Both the position numbers and the translations under genes were made by a program. Below, piece after piece: positions 54,858 to 63,927 of a stretch of 64,000 nucleotides of DNA. The stretch comes from Sporosarcina obsidiansis. GTDB taxonomy: Bacteria; Bacillota; Bacilli; Bacillales_A; Planococcaceae. The stretch covers positions 337,920-401,919 of the forward strand of contig NZ_WHVW01000002.1 in assembly GCF_009651005.1 (NCBI RefSeq). Direction: 5' to 3'. The notes below the pieces were generated by a model that did not search any database, was not told the origin of the DNA, and saw nothing but the letters and a program-made list of their open reading frames with translations. Position 1 is the stretch's first letter. Each line of letters opens with the position of its first letter.

Positions 54858-56296
54858 TATAACCACTTTTTCAATTCGAATCTCATCAATTTATTGGATG
54901 CATTGCGTGGTAATTGATCTACAAATCGGATTTCTTTCGGTAGTTTATAGCGAGCCAAATTCTGCTGACAAAATTGGATTAACTCATGCTCTGTGACAGA
55001 TGAGCTAACGACAAACGCTACAGGCACTTGTCCCCATTGCTCATCCACTCTCCCGCATACACCTGCTTCCTTGACAGCTGGATGCGCTAGCAAGACGTTT
55101 TCGATCTCTGCAGGGTAAATATTTTCACCGCCTGAAATAATTAGATCTGCCCTACGATCCACAATGAATAAATATCCCTCTTCATCTAAATAGCCTGCAT
55201 CTCCTGTCGCGAGCCAGCCATCTGCGGTTAGCGGTGACCGGGCGCTTTGACTACCGACATAGCCAGGGGTCACATGGGGACCTTTTATCAACACTTCTCC
55301 TATCTCACCTGCCTGAGTGGTGTCTTTAATCGCGATCTGATTAAAAAATAACGGCTTGCCGGCAGAACCTAATTTGCGGGTTGCATCTGCTTTCCCTAAA
55401 GTTGCCGTTTGTGAACAGGTTTCCGTCATGCCATACGTTTGGAGAATTGGTAAATCACACGCTTTCGCCCGTTCTAGATAATCTAGCGGAACCGGACCGC
55501 CACCAACTAACATCGTGCGGAATGCAGAATGAGCTTTCATATTATTCGATTTCATAACATTAACTATTTGATCCAATGTCAGTGCGACGACTGACATTGC
55601 CGTGACATGTCCCGATGCAATTTGCTCAGCGGCTTCTTTCGCATCAAATTTTTCGTACAGACGCATCTCCATCCCATAAATGACAGAACGAATGACAATC
55701 GACAGTCCACTAATATGAAATAAAGGCATCATACAAAGCCAAGAATCTTTATCAGTTAACCCTAGATTTAATGCAGAAGCTACTGCACTTGACGTATGGT
55801 TGCCAGCGGTCTGACGCACGCCTTTAGGGACTCCTGTAGTGCCTGATGTGTACATAATGGAAAGTGTCTGATCTTCCGTCCATTGTTCTAGTACTTTGAA
55901 TTCTTTTTGAGCTGCCTGATGAATTTTTGAATAGGATAGACATTGGACACCTTGTAATCTTGGGAATTGACCAATTCGATCATCTACAATTACAAGTTCA
56001 GCCTCCGCGTCTTTCACTTGCCAGTTCAACTCTTGGTCAGTAAGCCGATTGTTTAGACAGACAACCTCCGCACTCAATAACCAACACGCATGGATAAATA
56101 ACACGGTCTCTTCATTGGAATGACTCAGTAAAGCGACTCTGTCACCCGATTTTATGCCGAAACCATGAAGTTGCTGCGCAATTTTAAGAGATGCTTCGTA
56201 TAAATCACGAAATGTCCATTCCCCTTCACTTCCTACTAATGCTGAAAGCTCTGGTGTTAACCTCGCACGTTGTTGTAGCCAATTAGGAATCATCAT
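54857..56296 (-). CDS. menE: o-Succinylbenzoate-CoA ligase
   Basis: ANL-superfamily ligase of 479 aa in menaquinone synthesis that activates o-succinylbenzoate with ATP and CoA. The P-loop is MYTSGTTGVPKG; the TYGMTETC and ATGDAGYLDEEGYL motifs and the end LPRNASNKLMR, with the catalytic Lys, agree. It is the last gene of the cluster, but a terminator lies between it and menB, so it may be reduced in expression or have its own promoter. menC does not follow as it does in B. subtilis. Confidence 0.93.
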   Translation of the reverse strand: MMIPNWLQQRARLTPELSALVGSEGEWTFRDLYEASLKIAQQLHGFGIKSGDRVALLSHSNEETVLFIHACWLLSAEVVCLNNRLTDQELNWQVKDAEAELVIVDDRIGQFPRLQGVQCLSYSKIHQAAQKEFKVLEQWTEDQTLSIMYTSGTTGVPKGVRQTAGNHTSSAVASALNLGLTDKDSWLCMMPLFHISGLSIVIRSVIYGMEMRLYEKFDAKEAAEQIASGHVTAMSVVALTLDQIVNVMKSNNMKAHSAFRTMLVGGGPVPLDYLERAKACDLPILQTYGMTETCSQTATLGKADATRKLGSAGKPLFFNQIAIKDTTQAGEIGEVLIKGPHVTPGYVGSQSARSPLTADGWLATGDAGYLDEEGYLFIVDRRADLIISGGENIYPAEIENVLLAHPAVKEAGVCGRVDEQWGQVPVAFVVSSSVTEHELIQFCQQNLARYKLPKEIRFVDQLPRNASNKLMRFELKKWL

Positions 56297-56334
56297 AATG
56301 TGTGGTAACCTCCATTAAGATATGATGTAATGAA

Positions 56335-56358
56335 AAAGCTGCCCTTTTAGGCAGCTTT
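56335..56358 (-). terminator. Terminator between menB and menE
   Basis: AAAGCTGCC / GGCAGCTTT with loop CTTTTA, followed on the minus strand by TTTTTCATT. It lies 9 bases after menB and 39 before the menE start. Confidence 0.8.
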
Positions 56359-56366
56359 CAATATTT

Positions 56367-57185
56367 TTATGGAAAACGTGGGAATTGATCAAAGTCCGGT
56401 TTGCGTTTTTCTTTAAATGCATCGCGGCCTTCTTTTGCTTCATCCGTTGTGTAATAAAGGAGCGTAGCGTCACCAGCGAACTGCTGAAGTCCTGCTAATC
56501 CATCGGTATCCGCATTCATCGCAGCTTTCAAGAAGCGAAGAGCAGTTGGACTCTTACTAAGCATTTCCTCACACCATTGAACGGTTTCGTCTTCTAATTG
56601 TTCATAAGGTACTACTGTATTCACAAGACCCATGTCCAGTGCTTCCTGTGCATCGTATTGACGGCACAAATACCAAATTTCACGAGCTTTCTTATGTCCG
56701 ATAATACGCGCTAAATAGCCGGAACCATAACCTGCATCGAATGAACCTACAGTAGGTCCTGTCTGTCCGAAACGTGCATTGTCAGCAGCAATCGTCAAAT
56801 CACAAACGACATGCAGCACATGCCCCCCACCGATTGCATAACCTGCTACCATCGCGACAACAGGTTTCGGAATGACACGAATTAAACGTTGCAAATCCAA
56901 GACGTTCAATCGAGGAATTTCGTCATCGCCTACATACCCACCGTGTCCTCGTACAGACTGGTCGCCTCCTGAACAGAATGCCTTCTCACCTTCACCAGTT
57001 AACACGATGACACCAATTCGGTTGTCATCTCTTGCCCGTGAAAATGCATCGATCATTTCTGAAACTGTTTTCGGTCTAAATGCATTTCGAACTTCAGGAC
57101 GGTTAATCGTAATTTTTGCAATGCCATTGTACATTTCATATTTAATATCATCATATGTACGGAGCGTTTCCCATTGACGGGTCAT
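56367..57185 (-). CDS. menB: 1,4-Dihydroxy-2-naphthoyl-CoA synthase
   Basis: Crotonase-fold enzyme of 272 aa that closes the naphthoate ring of o-succinylbenzoyl-CoA. Characteristic are the oxyanion-hole [40 protein letters not shown] and the C-terminal [14 protein letters not shown], which is diagnostic of MenB. It lies between menH and the terminator before menE. Confidence 0.97.
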   Translation of the reverse strand: MTRQWETLRTYDDIKYEMYNGIAKITINRPEVRNAFRPKTVSEMIDAFSRARDDNRIGVIVLTGEGEKAFCSGGDQSVRGHGGYVGDDEIPRLNVLDLQRLIRVIPKPVVAMVAGYAIGGGHVLHVVCDLTIAADNARFGQTGPTVGSFDAGYGSGYLARIIGHKKAREIWYLCRQYDAQEALDMGLVNTVVPYEQLEDETVQWCEEMLSKSPTALRFLKAAMNADTDGLAGLQQFAGDATLLYYTTDEAKEGRDAFKEKRKPDFDQFPRFP

Positions 57186-57203
57186 ATTATTTCCTCCTCA
57201 TCT

Positions 57204-58028
57204 TCACAATGTTTTCAAATACCTCTCTATCATTGTAGCAAATTGCCGCGGTTTTTCCACATGAATTGCATGTCCCGCGTCTTTTATCGATTCATGCAGT
57301 ACATTTGGAAATAATCGCTTCATTTCCCGGGCAATATTTTCGAATTTCTCGTCTTCGCTACCAGTTAGAAGTAATACAGGAAACTTTAATCTCTCTAGCT
57401 CATCCCAGAATGACGGTTGACTCCCTGTTCCTATCCCTCTCAGGCTGTTTGCCAAGCCTATTGGATTCTGCTTTAAACGTTCGTTTCGCACGGCCAACTG
57501 TCGCTCGGTCGAAAGCCGTTTCTGCGAACGAAATAGCGGAATCTCTTGCCAAAAGTCGACAAATTTCTCAATCCCATCATTTTCTATTCGATCTGCTAAT
57601 TTTGTATCCGCCTGACAGCGCACATTTCGTTCGTGCTCCGTCCGCAAACCAGGTGAACTGCTTTCTAGTAGTAAGCCTTTGATTCGCTCGGGATACGTAG
57701 CTGCATAGCCAAGCGCCACACGGCCACCCATCGAATATCCTAACAGCAGAGGTTTTTTAAGCTGTAATACTTGAAACAAATGATGCAAATCTGCAATTTG
57801 TTCATCCATTCGATAGCGATCAGGGGCGAGAGGTGACTCTGTTTTTCCATGTCCAATCAGATCGACAGCAATGACGTAATATTGTTTGGAGAGTGTATGT
57901 GCCACTTCATGCCACGTTTTCGTAGAGCCTGTAAACCCATGCAAAAGTACAATAGTAGGTAAATGCTTTTCTCCTCTGCGTTCTACATATGTGCGAACTC
58001 CTCTAATATCAAACACTTCAGCCTTCAA
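57204..58028 (-). CDS. menH: SHCHC synthase (alpha/beta hydrolase) of menaquinone synthesis
   Basis: MenH, about 274 aa, eliminates pyruvate from SEPHCHC to form SHCHC. The nucleophile elbow is GYSMGG, the oxyanion loop LHGFTGST, with acid and His near SEDEKFEN and DAGHAIHVEKP. The start is taken as TTG at 58028, overlapping the menD end by 11 bases, with AAAGGGTGG upstream; GTG at 58016 is another option. The upstream frame to 58082 is menD overlap only. It is in the order menF-D-H-B. Confidence 0.9.
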   Translation of the reverse strand: MKAEVFDIRGVRTYVERRGEKHLPTIVLLHGFTGSTKTWHEVAHTLSKQYYVIAVDLIGHGKTESPLAPDRYRMDEQIADLHHLFQVLQLKKPLLLGYSMGGRVALGYAATYPERIKGLLLESSSPGLRTEHERNVRCQADTKLADRIENDGIEKFVDFWQEIPLFRSQKRLSTERQLAVRNERLKQNPIGLANSLRGIGTGSQPSFWDELERLKFPVLLLTGSEDEKFENIAREMKRLFPNVLHESIKDAGHAIHVEKPRQFATMIERYLKTL

Positions 58029-59739
58029 TGTTCTCCACCCTTTTTGCAATTTCCCGCCAAAGAGCTCGATGTGCGTCCACATTGTCCTCGCGATTGGTAA
58101 AAACTTCGATCATACGCAGTGCAGATACTTTTTTCGCCTGTAATGTCGTTTCAAACGCATCTATTGTAGAGACGGCATCGTACTGAGCTTCATACATTGC
58201 AGCAATATGATCGAACGTTAGATTCGTTGGCGTACCGAATAACTGTTCATAATGACTTTCTACAGAGGCCTGCGGTAAGTACGAAAAAATCCCTCCACCA
58301 TTATTATTAATGAGGATGATGGTCAAGTTCGTTTCCTGTAGACGTGAAATGATTAAACCATTCAGATCATGTAAAAACGCTAAATCACCAATTAATAAAT
58401 ATGTATGTCTCTTCCGACCTTCTTGAATGCCAAGAGCTGTGGATACTACCCCATCAATTCCATTCGTCCCACGATTGCAAAACAACTCAATATCTTTTGT
58501 TGTTTTTAGGAAAAAAGTATCCAAATCACGAATTGGCATACTACTGCTGCATACAATATCCGTTTCATTTGGTAGATGAGCAATAAATTGACGTACGAAA
58601 TGTCCTTCATCACCGCTAAATTGCATATCTTCTCTCAACACTTCACTAGAAAGGTCGTTCGCTTGTATCCAATGATTTGCATAGTGTGACCTTTTCTGAT
58701 TAATCTCCATAGCCTTCCAAACACTCGATGACGTAGCTTGTATATGATGTGTAGTCAGGCCAAGCGGATCTCGATAGTTCGGTGCTTCATCTACCACGAT
58801 ATACTTTGCTGGATACGACCTCTTTAAGAACAACGTTAAAGGCTTTGAAATAGGCTGTGGACCAAAGCGAATGACACAATCAGGCTGTACGTCCTGACTG
58901 AACGCTTCACTTTTTAACAAAGCATCATATTGATCGATACATAAATCAATACAATCCGATGGAACTTCGGAACGTAGATTAGATAGTGGATCACATAAAA
59001 CCGGCCATTGAAGCGACTTAGCAAATTTCCAAAACATCTCTTTTTGCAAAGTAGGCGGCTGTTCTCCGATGACCAAAATACCTCGTTGTGAATCGGTAAT
59101 GACTTGCTGCAACAGAGTTTTTATTTCCTGAGATAAAGTGACGTCACCTATTACTTGTTGCTGAAATCTATTAACCGGCATCTGTGCGTCTAAATCAATT
59201 AAAAGAGGTTCCCTAAACGGCACGTTCAGATGGACAGGTCCCTGTGGAGCAGTCTTGGCAACTGAAAGAAGCCGTACTGCCCGTTGTTCCATATAGTCTA
59301 GAATTTCCACTCGATTTTCCGGTACAGGAAAATCTACACTTTCTTTGACGTGCTCTCCAAACATACGAATCTGATCAATTGCTTGCGGTGCACCAACCTC
59401 ACGTAGTTCGTGCGGACGGTCTGCTGTAATGACAATAAGCGGCAGCCGAGCATAATATGCTTCTGTAATCGCAGGATGATAGTTAGATGCCGCAGTTCCT
59501 GATGTACATAGCAGCACAACAGGCTGACCCGTAGCTTTTACTAAACCCAATGCATAATAGGCTGCAGAACGCTCATCGGTATGAATGTAAGTTTGCATGT
59601 AATCAGATTCAGAAAATGCATAAGCAAGTGGAGTCGATCTTGAACCAGGACTGATAACAGCTCGATTAGCTCCTTGTCTCACCAATGTGTCAGTTAAGCG
59701 TAGGACATAGCTCGTCAAACCAGAACGGTGATTACTCAT
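58018..59739 (-). CDS. menD: SEPHCHC synthase
   Basis: Thiamine-diphosphate enzyme of 573 aa that adds 2-oxoglutarate to isochorismate. GSRSTPLA near the N-terminus, HTDERSAAYYALG with the catalytic Glu region, and the C-terminal ThDP/Mg motif GDLAFLHDLNGL..NNNGGG are present. ATG at 59739 follows GGAGG and overlaps the menF stop by 8 bases (ATGAGTAA), which means translational coupling. Second gene of the men operon. Confidence 0.96.
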   Translation of the reverse strand: MSNHRSGLTSYVLRLTDTLVRQGANRAVISPGSRSTPLAYAFSESDYMQTYIHTDERSAAYYALGLVKATGQPVVLLCTSGTAASNYHPAITEAYYARLPLIVITADRPHELREVGAPQAIDQIRMFGEHVKESVDFPVPENRVEILDYMEQRAVRLLSVAKTAPQGPVHLNVPFREPLLIDLDAQMPVNRFQQQVIGDVTLSQEIKTLLQQVITDSQRGILVIGEQPPTLQKEMFWKFAKSLQWPVLCDPLSNLRSEVPSDCIDLCIDQYDALLKSEAFSQDVQPDCVIRFGPQPISKPLTLFLKRSYPAKYIVVDEAPNYRDPLGLTTHHIQATSSSVWKAMEINQKRSHYANHWIQANDLSSEVLREDMQFSGDEGHFVRQFIAHLPNETDIVCSSSMPIRDLDTFFLKTTKDIELFCNRGTNGIDGVVSTALGIQEGRKRHTYLLIGDLAFLHDLNGLIISRLQETNLTIILINNNGGGIFSYLPQASVESHYEQLFGTPTNLTFDHIAAMYEAQYDAVSTIDAFETTLQAKKVSALRMIEVFTNREDNVDAHRALWREIAKRVENIEG

Positions 59740-61108
59740 GTAAACTTCCTCCAAGTGCACGCAATACAGGGCGAAACTTTACCCACGTTTCATCATATTC
59801 CTCTACTGGTGTAGAATCTGCTACGATTCCACCCCCTGCATACAAATAGGCATCTTTTCCAGTTAACAAGCCACATCGAATCGCGACAGCAAACTCCCCA
59901 TTCCCCGCAGCATCCGTCCAACCAATCGGCCCAGCATAAAATCCTCTGTCCATTTGCTCCTCTTCTCGGATGATCTCCAGCGCTTTCTTCCGAGGAACTC
60001 CTCCAAGGGCTGGTGTCGGATGAAGAGCTTCCACTAAACGGAAAATATCTTTTCCTTTTGCTAATTCACCTTCCACCGGTGTAAATAAATGCTGAATGTC
60101 GCGTACCTTTAAAAGTTTAGGTGTTTTGTTGACTCGCAAAGATGAACAGAATTCAGAAAAGACCTGGGTAATCATATCTACTACATATTGATGCTCTTCC
60201 CTATTTTTCTTATCGCGCAGCAATTGTTCGCCAAGCTGTTGATCTTCCAAAGCTGTTTTACCTCGCTCAATGGAACCTGCCACACAAGCTGAATAAGCAT
60301 GTCCTTTCGAAATTTCAACTAAACGTTCAGGGGTGGCACCAAAAAACATATCTTCCCCAATTTGCAAGCCGAAATGATAGCTCGCTTGTTGTTCATTCGT
60401 AATGGCATGTAGAGCTGTTGCTTTTTGAAATTCCTCTTCAAAAGTCAGTTTGATTTTGCGAGCAATGACTACTTTCTCTGCAATCTGCTCTTTAATCTGC
60501 GAAGTAACTTGCTCGACAGCGTTCATATAACGATCCGTTGCTACTTCTGTTTGTGTGGCGATAGAAGGCTTTCTAGAGACCCTGAACTCCTCCACTTGCG
60601 CAATATGAATTAAGCGATCACGTTCTTGACGTAACGCCTCAAACTTGGCAGCCGTCTCTGGCTCGTCCGTCAGATAATTAATCGAGACATATGTCTTCCC
60701 ATTTTCAATTTTCAATTGAAATAAAGGTACAGTAAAATAGGCGGCAGGAAAAGCACTCCATTCGCTATCTTTCCGTGTTGCTGGATCAAACGAGAATCCA
60801 CCAAATAATACGGGCTCCATATCTTTTTCCTCTTTGATCAATCTTTCGCATAATGCTTTCCATTGTGCTGAAATTGATTGAAAACGTTGCGTGTCAGCTG
60901 TTAGTACGGTCGCCTGTCCTATCCCCACAAGCTTCACCGTTTTATCTGCATTCTGCCAAAAAAAGCGATGATCGCTGTAATATAAACGACCCGCTTCAAA
61001 AAAAGCTAACGGACAAAGCGTTTCCACTTCGATTGTTTCCGTGAAAAACCGAGCATCCGTCCCTGCAACCGAAACCTTTTTCGCTCGATCTGTCAATTTC
61101 CGATTCAT
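59732..61108 (-). CDS. menF: Isochorismate synthase
   Basis: Chorismate-utilising enzyme of 458 aa that commits chorismate to menaquinone. The conserved C-terminal catalytic region includes ACVAGSIERGKT, HQYVVDMI, LFTPVEGEL, LHPTPALGG and FYAGPIGW, then AVAIRCGL. ATG at 61108 follows TAGGAGAG. It is the first gene of the operon, divergent from menA, and an inverted repeat lies in the intergenic space. Confidence 0.96.
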   Translation of the reverse strand: MNRKLTDRAKKVSVAGTDARFFTETIEVETLCPLAFFEAGRLYYSDHRFFWQNADKTVKLVGIGQATVLTADTQRFQSISAQWKALCERLIKEEKDMEPVLFGGFSFDPATRKDSEWSAFPAAYFTVPLFQLKIENGKTYVSINYLTDEPETAAKFEALRQERDRLIHIAQVEEFRVSRKPSIATQTEVATDRYMNAVEQVTSQIKEQIAEKVVIARKIKLTFEEEFQKATALHAITNEQQASYHFGLQIGEDMFFGATPERLVEISKGHAYSACVAGSIERGKTALEDQQLGEQLLRDKKNREEHQYVVDMITQVFSEFCSSLRVNKTPKLLKVRDIQHLFTPVEGELAKGKDIFRLVEALHPTPALGGVPRKKALEIIREEEQMDRGFYAGPIGWTDAAGNGEFAVAIRCGLLTGKDAYLYAGGGIVADSTPVEEYDETWVKFRPVLRALGGSLHE

Positions 61109-61153
61109 CGTACTCTCTCCTAACTATCGTTCAAGATGTTTTCGACAATTTCC

Positions 61154-61176
61154 GTTCAACCATATTACGGTTGAAC
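61154..61176. promoter_or_regulatory. Inverted repeat upstream of menF
   Basis: GTTCAACC / GGTTGAAC is an 8-bp perfect inverted repeat with loop ATATTAC, 46 bases upstream of the menF start and 165 upstream of menA. It has no T-tail, so an operator or a leader hairpin is more likely than a terminator. Confidence 0.45.
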
Positions 61177-61340
61177 TATAAGTACCTCTATTCTATCACA
61201 TCGTGTGCATTACTTAATATGATAATGTCTTCCTGTTCTCTAGGTCTTTCAACAAATGCATTCAGTTATTCATTCATCATACCTTACCGATTATTTTTGT
61301 TGTATAATAGCAAGTGATGACTATATAAGGAGGATTACAC

Positions 61341-62252
61341 GTGCAACACACTATAGAATCCACTACTGGTTGGCGAGTATGGTGGCAACTAACAAGACCT
61401 CATACACTGACCGCAGCATTTGCACCCGTCTTTTTAGGAACTATGATCTCGCTGCAATACGGGTCTCTACACATTCCGCTATTTTTAGCTATGCTGACAG
61501 CCAGTCTCTTTTTGCAGATGGCTACGAATATGTTCAATGAATACTACGATTTTAAACGAGGACTTGATGATGAACATTCCATTGGTATTGGTGGTACGAT
61601 AGTCCGCAATGGTGTCAAACCAAGAACAGTATTAAACTTGGCGTTACTTTTATACGCCCTGTCCGTCCTCATCGGAATCTATATCTGCATGGAAACTTCC
61701 TGGCTTCTTGCTGCAGTGGGATCCGTAGCCATGTTAATCGGCTATTTATATACTGGAGGACCGTATCCAATCGCCTATACACCTTTTGGAGAATTAGTTT
61801 CAGGATTTGTCATGGGCATGCTGTTAATCTTAATTGCCTTTTACATTCAGACAGGAACAGTCACGGGAAATGCGATTTTACTTTCTGTCCCCAGTATGCT
61901 CCTAGTAGCAGCGATCATGATGGCAAACAACATACGAGACATTGAGGGGGATACAAAGGGCGGACGGAAAACGTTGGCGATCCTCGTTGGCCGTTCAAAT
62001 GCGATTACAATCTTATCCATGTTCTTCATTATCTCGTACGTTTGGATTATCGCTCTACTATTGACTGGACATGTCTCTCCATGGGCTTTGTTAGTATTGC
62101 TAAGCATTCCAAAACCGCTACATGCGATTAAGACGTTTCGGAAGTTCGAACAACCCACTCAAGTGATGCCGGCTATGAAGAACACAGGAGTGACCAATAC
62201 ACTGTTTGGCTTGCTTCTAGGAATCGGTATTTTAATCGCACATTTCATCTGA
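61341..62252 (+). CDS. menA: 1,4-Dihydroxy-2-naphthoate polyprenyltransferase
   Basis: UbiA-superfamily membrane prenyltransferase of 303 aa with eight or nine hydrophobic segments. The two Asp-rich prenyl-diphosphate sites are NMFNEYYDFKRG and NNIRDIEGDTKGGRKTLA. It attaches the isoprenoid tail to dihydroxynaphthoate. GTG start at 61341 follows AGGAGG. It is divergent from menF, as is usual in several Bacillales though not B. subtilis. Confidence 0.96.
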   Translation: MQHTIESTTGWRVWWQLTRPHTLTAAFAPVFLGTMISLQYGSLHIPLFLAMLTASLFLQMATNMFNEYYDFKRGLDDEHSIGIGGTIVRNGVKPRTVLNLALLLYALSVLIGIYICMETSWLLAAVGSVAMLIGYLYTGGPYPIAYTPFGELVSGFVMGMLLILIAFYIQTGTVTGNAILLSVPSMLLVAAIMMANNIRDIEGDTKGGRKTLAILVGRSNAITILSMFFIISYVWIIALLLTGHVSPWALLVLLSIPKPLHAIKTFRKFEQPTQVMPAMKNTGVTNTLFGLLLGIGILIAHFI

Positions 62253-62267
62253 ATAAATAGTAATTAG

Positions 62268-62300
62268 AACGTCTACACTGCAAAATGTAGGCGTTTTTTT
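62268..62300 (+). terminator. Terminator after menA
   Basis: AACGTCTACA / TGTAGGCGTT is a 10-bp stem with one G-U pair and an 8-base loop, followed by a run of T. It lies 16 bases after the menA stop. Confidence 0.88.
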
Positions 62301-62409
62301 ATTGGAAAGGTTTACGTTTCCTAAGAAACAGGGAATGAATGAAGTAATAAAGCTTTCCTTGACTTTATTCCACATTCAAGAAAGCCATATAGAAAGGGTT
62401 GTGAATGAA

Positions 62410-63147
62410 TTGCTCAATACAAAACAAATACAACATTTAGAAAAAGAACTCCGTGATATGGAAGAGCGTCTATCTGAAACAGAAGAAGAAACTGAAGTTG
62501 TAGCATCTGCACAAGAAGAAGTCGGTGAGTTATCTATGTACGATAATCATCCGGCGGATATGGGCACTGAGTTGTATGAACGTGAAAAAGATATGGCTCT
62601 GAATACGCATGCAGAGGACGAGCTAGAAAAAGTTCGATATGCACTCGAGTCCATACAAGAAGGTACTTATGGTAAATGTGAAGTGTGTGGGAAAGAGATT
62701 CCTTACGAGCGGTTAGAAGCGATTCCTTACACCACATTGTGTATTGATGATGCTGAAAAATCTATTCCGGAAGACCGTCCAGTTGAAGATGACATATTAA
62801 TTATGGCAAAGCCAAATTCATTTGCTGAACGAAGGAACGGTGAAGCTCGGGACTTCGAAGACAGCTTTCAAGAAATCGCAAAGTCAGGAACCTCTGAAAC
62901 ACCATCTGATTTTTCCGGCAATGAAAACCGAGACTATGATGATCTATACGATATAGAAGATGTAGACGGTGTAGAAGAAGTAGAGGAGTTTGCAGCAACA
63001 GATATCTCAGGAGAACCTGCTGGTTTCCTACAAAATGAAGAATCAGAAGTATATAAAGAAGAATTAGACGAAGTAGGGCTTGAATCACCACTTGGTAATA
63101 TCCCATACCATAAAGGTGACAGCTATGTAAATGATCATGAAAAGTAA
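62410..63147 (+). CDS. yteA: YteA-family (DksA/TraR zinc-finger-like) protein
   Basis: DksA-type protein of about 245 aa. The N-terminal helical region (LNTKQIQHLEKELRDMEERL) leads to MYDNHPADMGTELYEREKDM and the finger region CEVCGKEIPYERLEAIPYTTLC. The first CxxC is complete, but the second pair has only one Cys (LCIDD), so zinc binding may be weak. The C-terminal tail is long and very acidic. TTG at 62410 matches the B. subtilis YteA start; GTG at 62401 and a frame open to 62302 are alternatives. It follows menA as in related genomes. Binding to RNA polymerase is suggested by family only. Confidence 0.85.
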   Translation: MLNTKQIQHLEKELRDMEERLSETEEETEVVASAQEEVGELSMYDNHPADMGTELYEREKDMALNTHAEDELEKVRYALESIQEGTYGKCEVCGKEIPYERLEAIPYTTLCIDDAEKSIPEDRPVEDDILIMAKPNSFAERRNGEARDFEDSFQEIAKSGTSETPSDFSGNENRDYDDLYDIEDVDGVEEVEEFAATDISGEPAGFLQNEESEVYKEELDEVGLESPLGNIPYHKGDSYVNDHEK

Positions 63148-63462
63148 GACTTGAGAGGGATATTCACGCAGTTCCTATTAGAAGTGAGGAAAAACGAGTC
63201 GTTTTCCTCACTTCTTTTTCAGCTCAAATATAAAGTAACTTTAGTCATAGAACACTGACTTGCTCTATAAGTGAGTGGATAATTGTGGTTACCCAAGTTT
63301 ATCTAAGTTTTATTAGAGTCGCTTGATTGGCTTCGTAATATGAGATTATAGAGAGACTAGTTAAATACAGAGGTGAAAGGTTTCTAATACCATCCTTAAT
63401 TGACATGCTTATTTATCGACAGATTAGTAGTACACGTATTTTATATACCATTCTATAATATA
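63148..63462. other. Gap between yteA and tRNA cluster
   Basis: It contains the yteA terminator (63180-63217). The remaining 245 bases are AT-rich with no gene, repeat or clear regulatory site seen. Confidence 0.4.
63180..63217 (+). terminator. Terminator after yteA
   Basis: AGAAGTGAGGAAAAC pairs with GTTTTCCTCACTTCT around a short GAGTC loop, followed by TTTTTC. Confidence 0.92.
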
Positions 63463-63502
63463 AAAAGAGGAACTACACAAATAAATGTGTAGTTCCTCTT
63501 TT
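63463..63502 (-). terminator. Terminator of the tRNA operon
   Basis: AAAAGAGGAACTACACA / TGTGTAGTTCCTCTTTT is a perfect 17-bp stem; on the minus strand it is followed by T and AT. It lies just after the 3' end of tRNA-Glu. Confidence 0.92.
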
Positions 63503-63508
63503 CTTGTA

Positions 63509-63580
63509 TGACCCCTACGGGATTCGAACCCGTGTTACCGCCGTGAAAGGGCGGTGTCTTAACCGCTTGACCAAGGGGCC
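63509..63580 (-). tRNA. tRNA-Glu(TTC)
   Basis: 72 bases with acceptor GGCCCCT/AGGGGTC, anticodon stem CCGCC/GGCGG and loop CTTTCAC, giving anticodon TTC. The T arm contains GGTTCGAATCC. CCA is not encoded. Last tRNA of the cluster. Confidence 0.95.
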
Positions 63581-63588
63581 AATATTTA

Positions 63589-63679
63589 TGGCGGAGAAGG
63601 AGGGATTCGAACCCTCGCGCCGCTTTCGCGACCTACACCCTTAGCAGGGGCGCCTCTTGAGCCACTTGAGTACTTCCCC
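63589..63679 (-). tRNA. tRNA-Ser(GCT)
   Basis: 91 bases with a long variable arm, as expected for serine; anticodon loop CTGCTAA gives GCT. Acceptor GGGGAAG/CTTCTCC, 3' CCA encoded. Confidence 0.95.
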
Positions 63680-63687
63680 ATAAAAAT

Positions 63688-63762
63688 TGGCTCCGCAGGT
63701 AGGACTCGAACCTACGACCGATCGGTTAACAGCCGATTGCTCTACCACTGAGCTACTGCGGA
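63688..63762 (-). tRNA. tRNA-Asn(GTT)
   Basis: 75 bases; acceptor TCCGCAG/CTGCGGA, anticodon loop CTGTTAA, T-loop GTTCGAGTCC, 3' CCA encoded. Confidence 0.96.
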
Positions 63763-63763
63763 A

Positions 63764-63840
<77 letters not shown>

Positions 63841-63848
63841 ATAATGAA

Positions 63849-63922
63849 TGGAGCGGGTGAAGGGAATCGAACCCTCATCATCAGCTTGGAAGGCTGAGGT
63901 TTTACCACTAAACTACACCCGC
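63849..63922 (-). tRNA. tRNA-Gly(TCC)
   Basis: 74 bases; acceptor GCGGGTG/CACCCGC, anticodon loop CTTCCAA, 3' CCA encoded. Confidence 0.96.
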
Positions 63923-63927
63923 GTAAA

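Noticed and set aside
63148..63508. Ribosomal RNA gene next to the tRNA cluster
   Set aside because: The tRNA order resembles an rRNA-linked cluster, but any rRNA would lie beyond the right edge; nothing rRNA-like is in the window.
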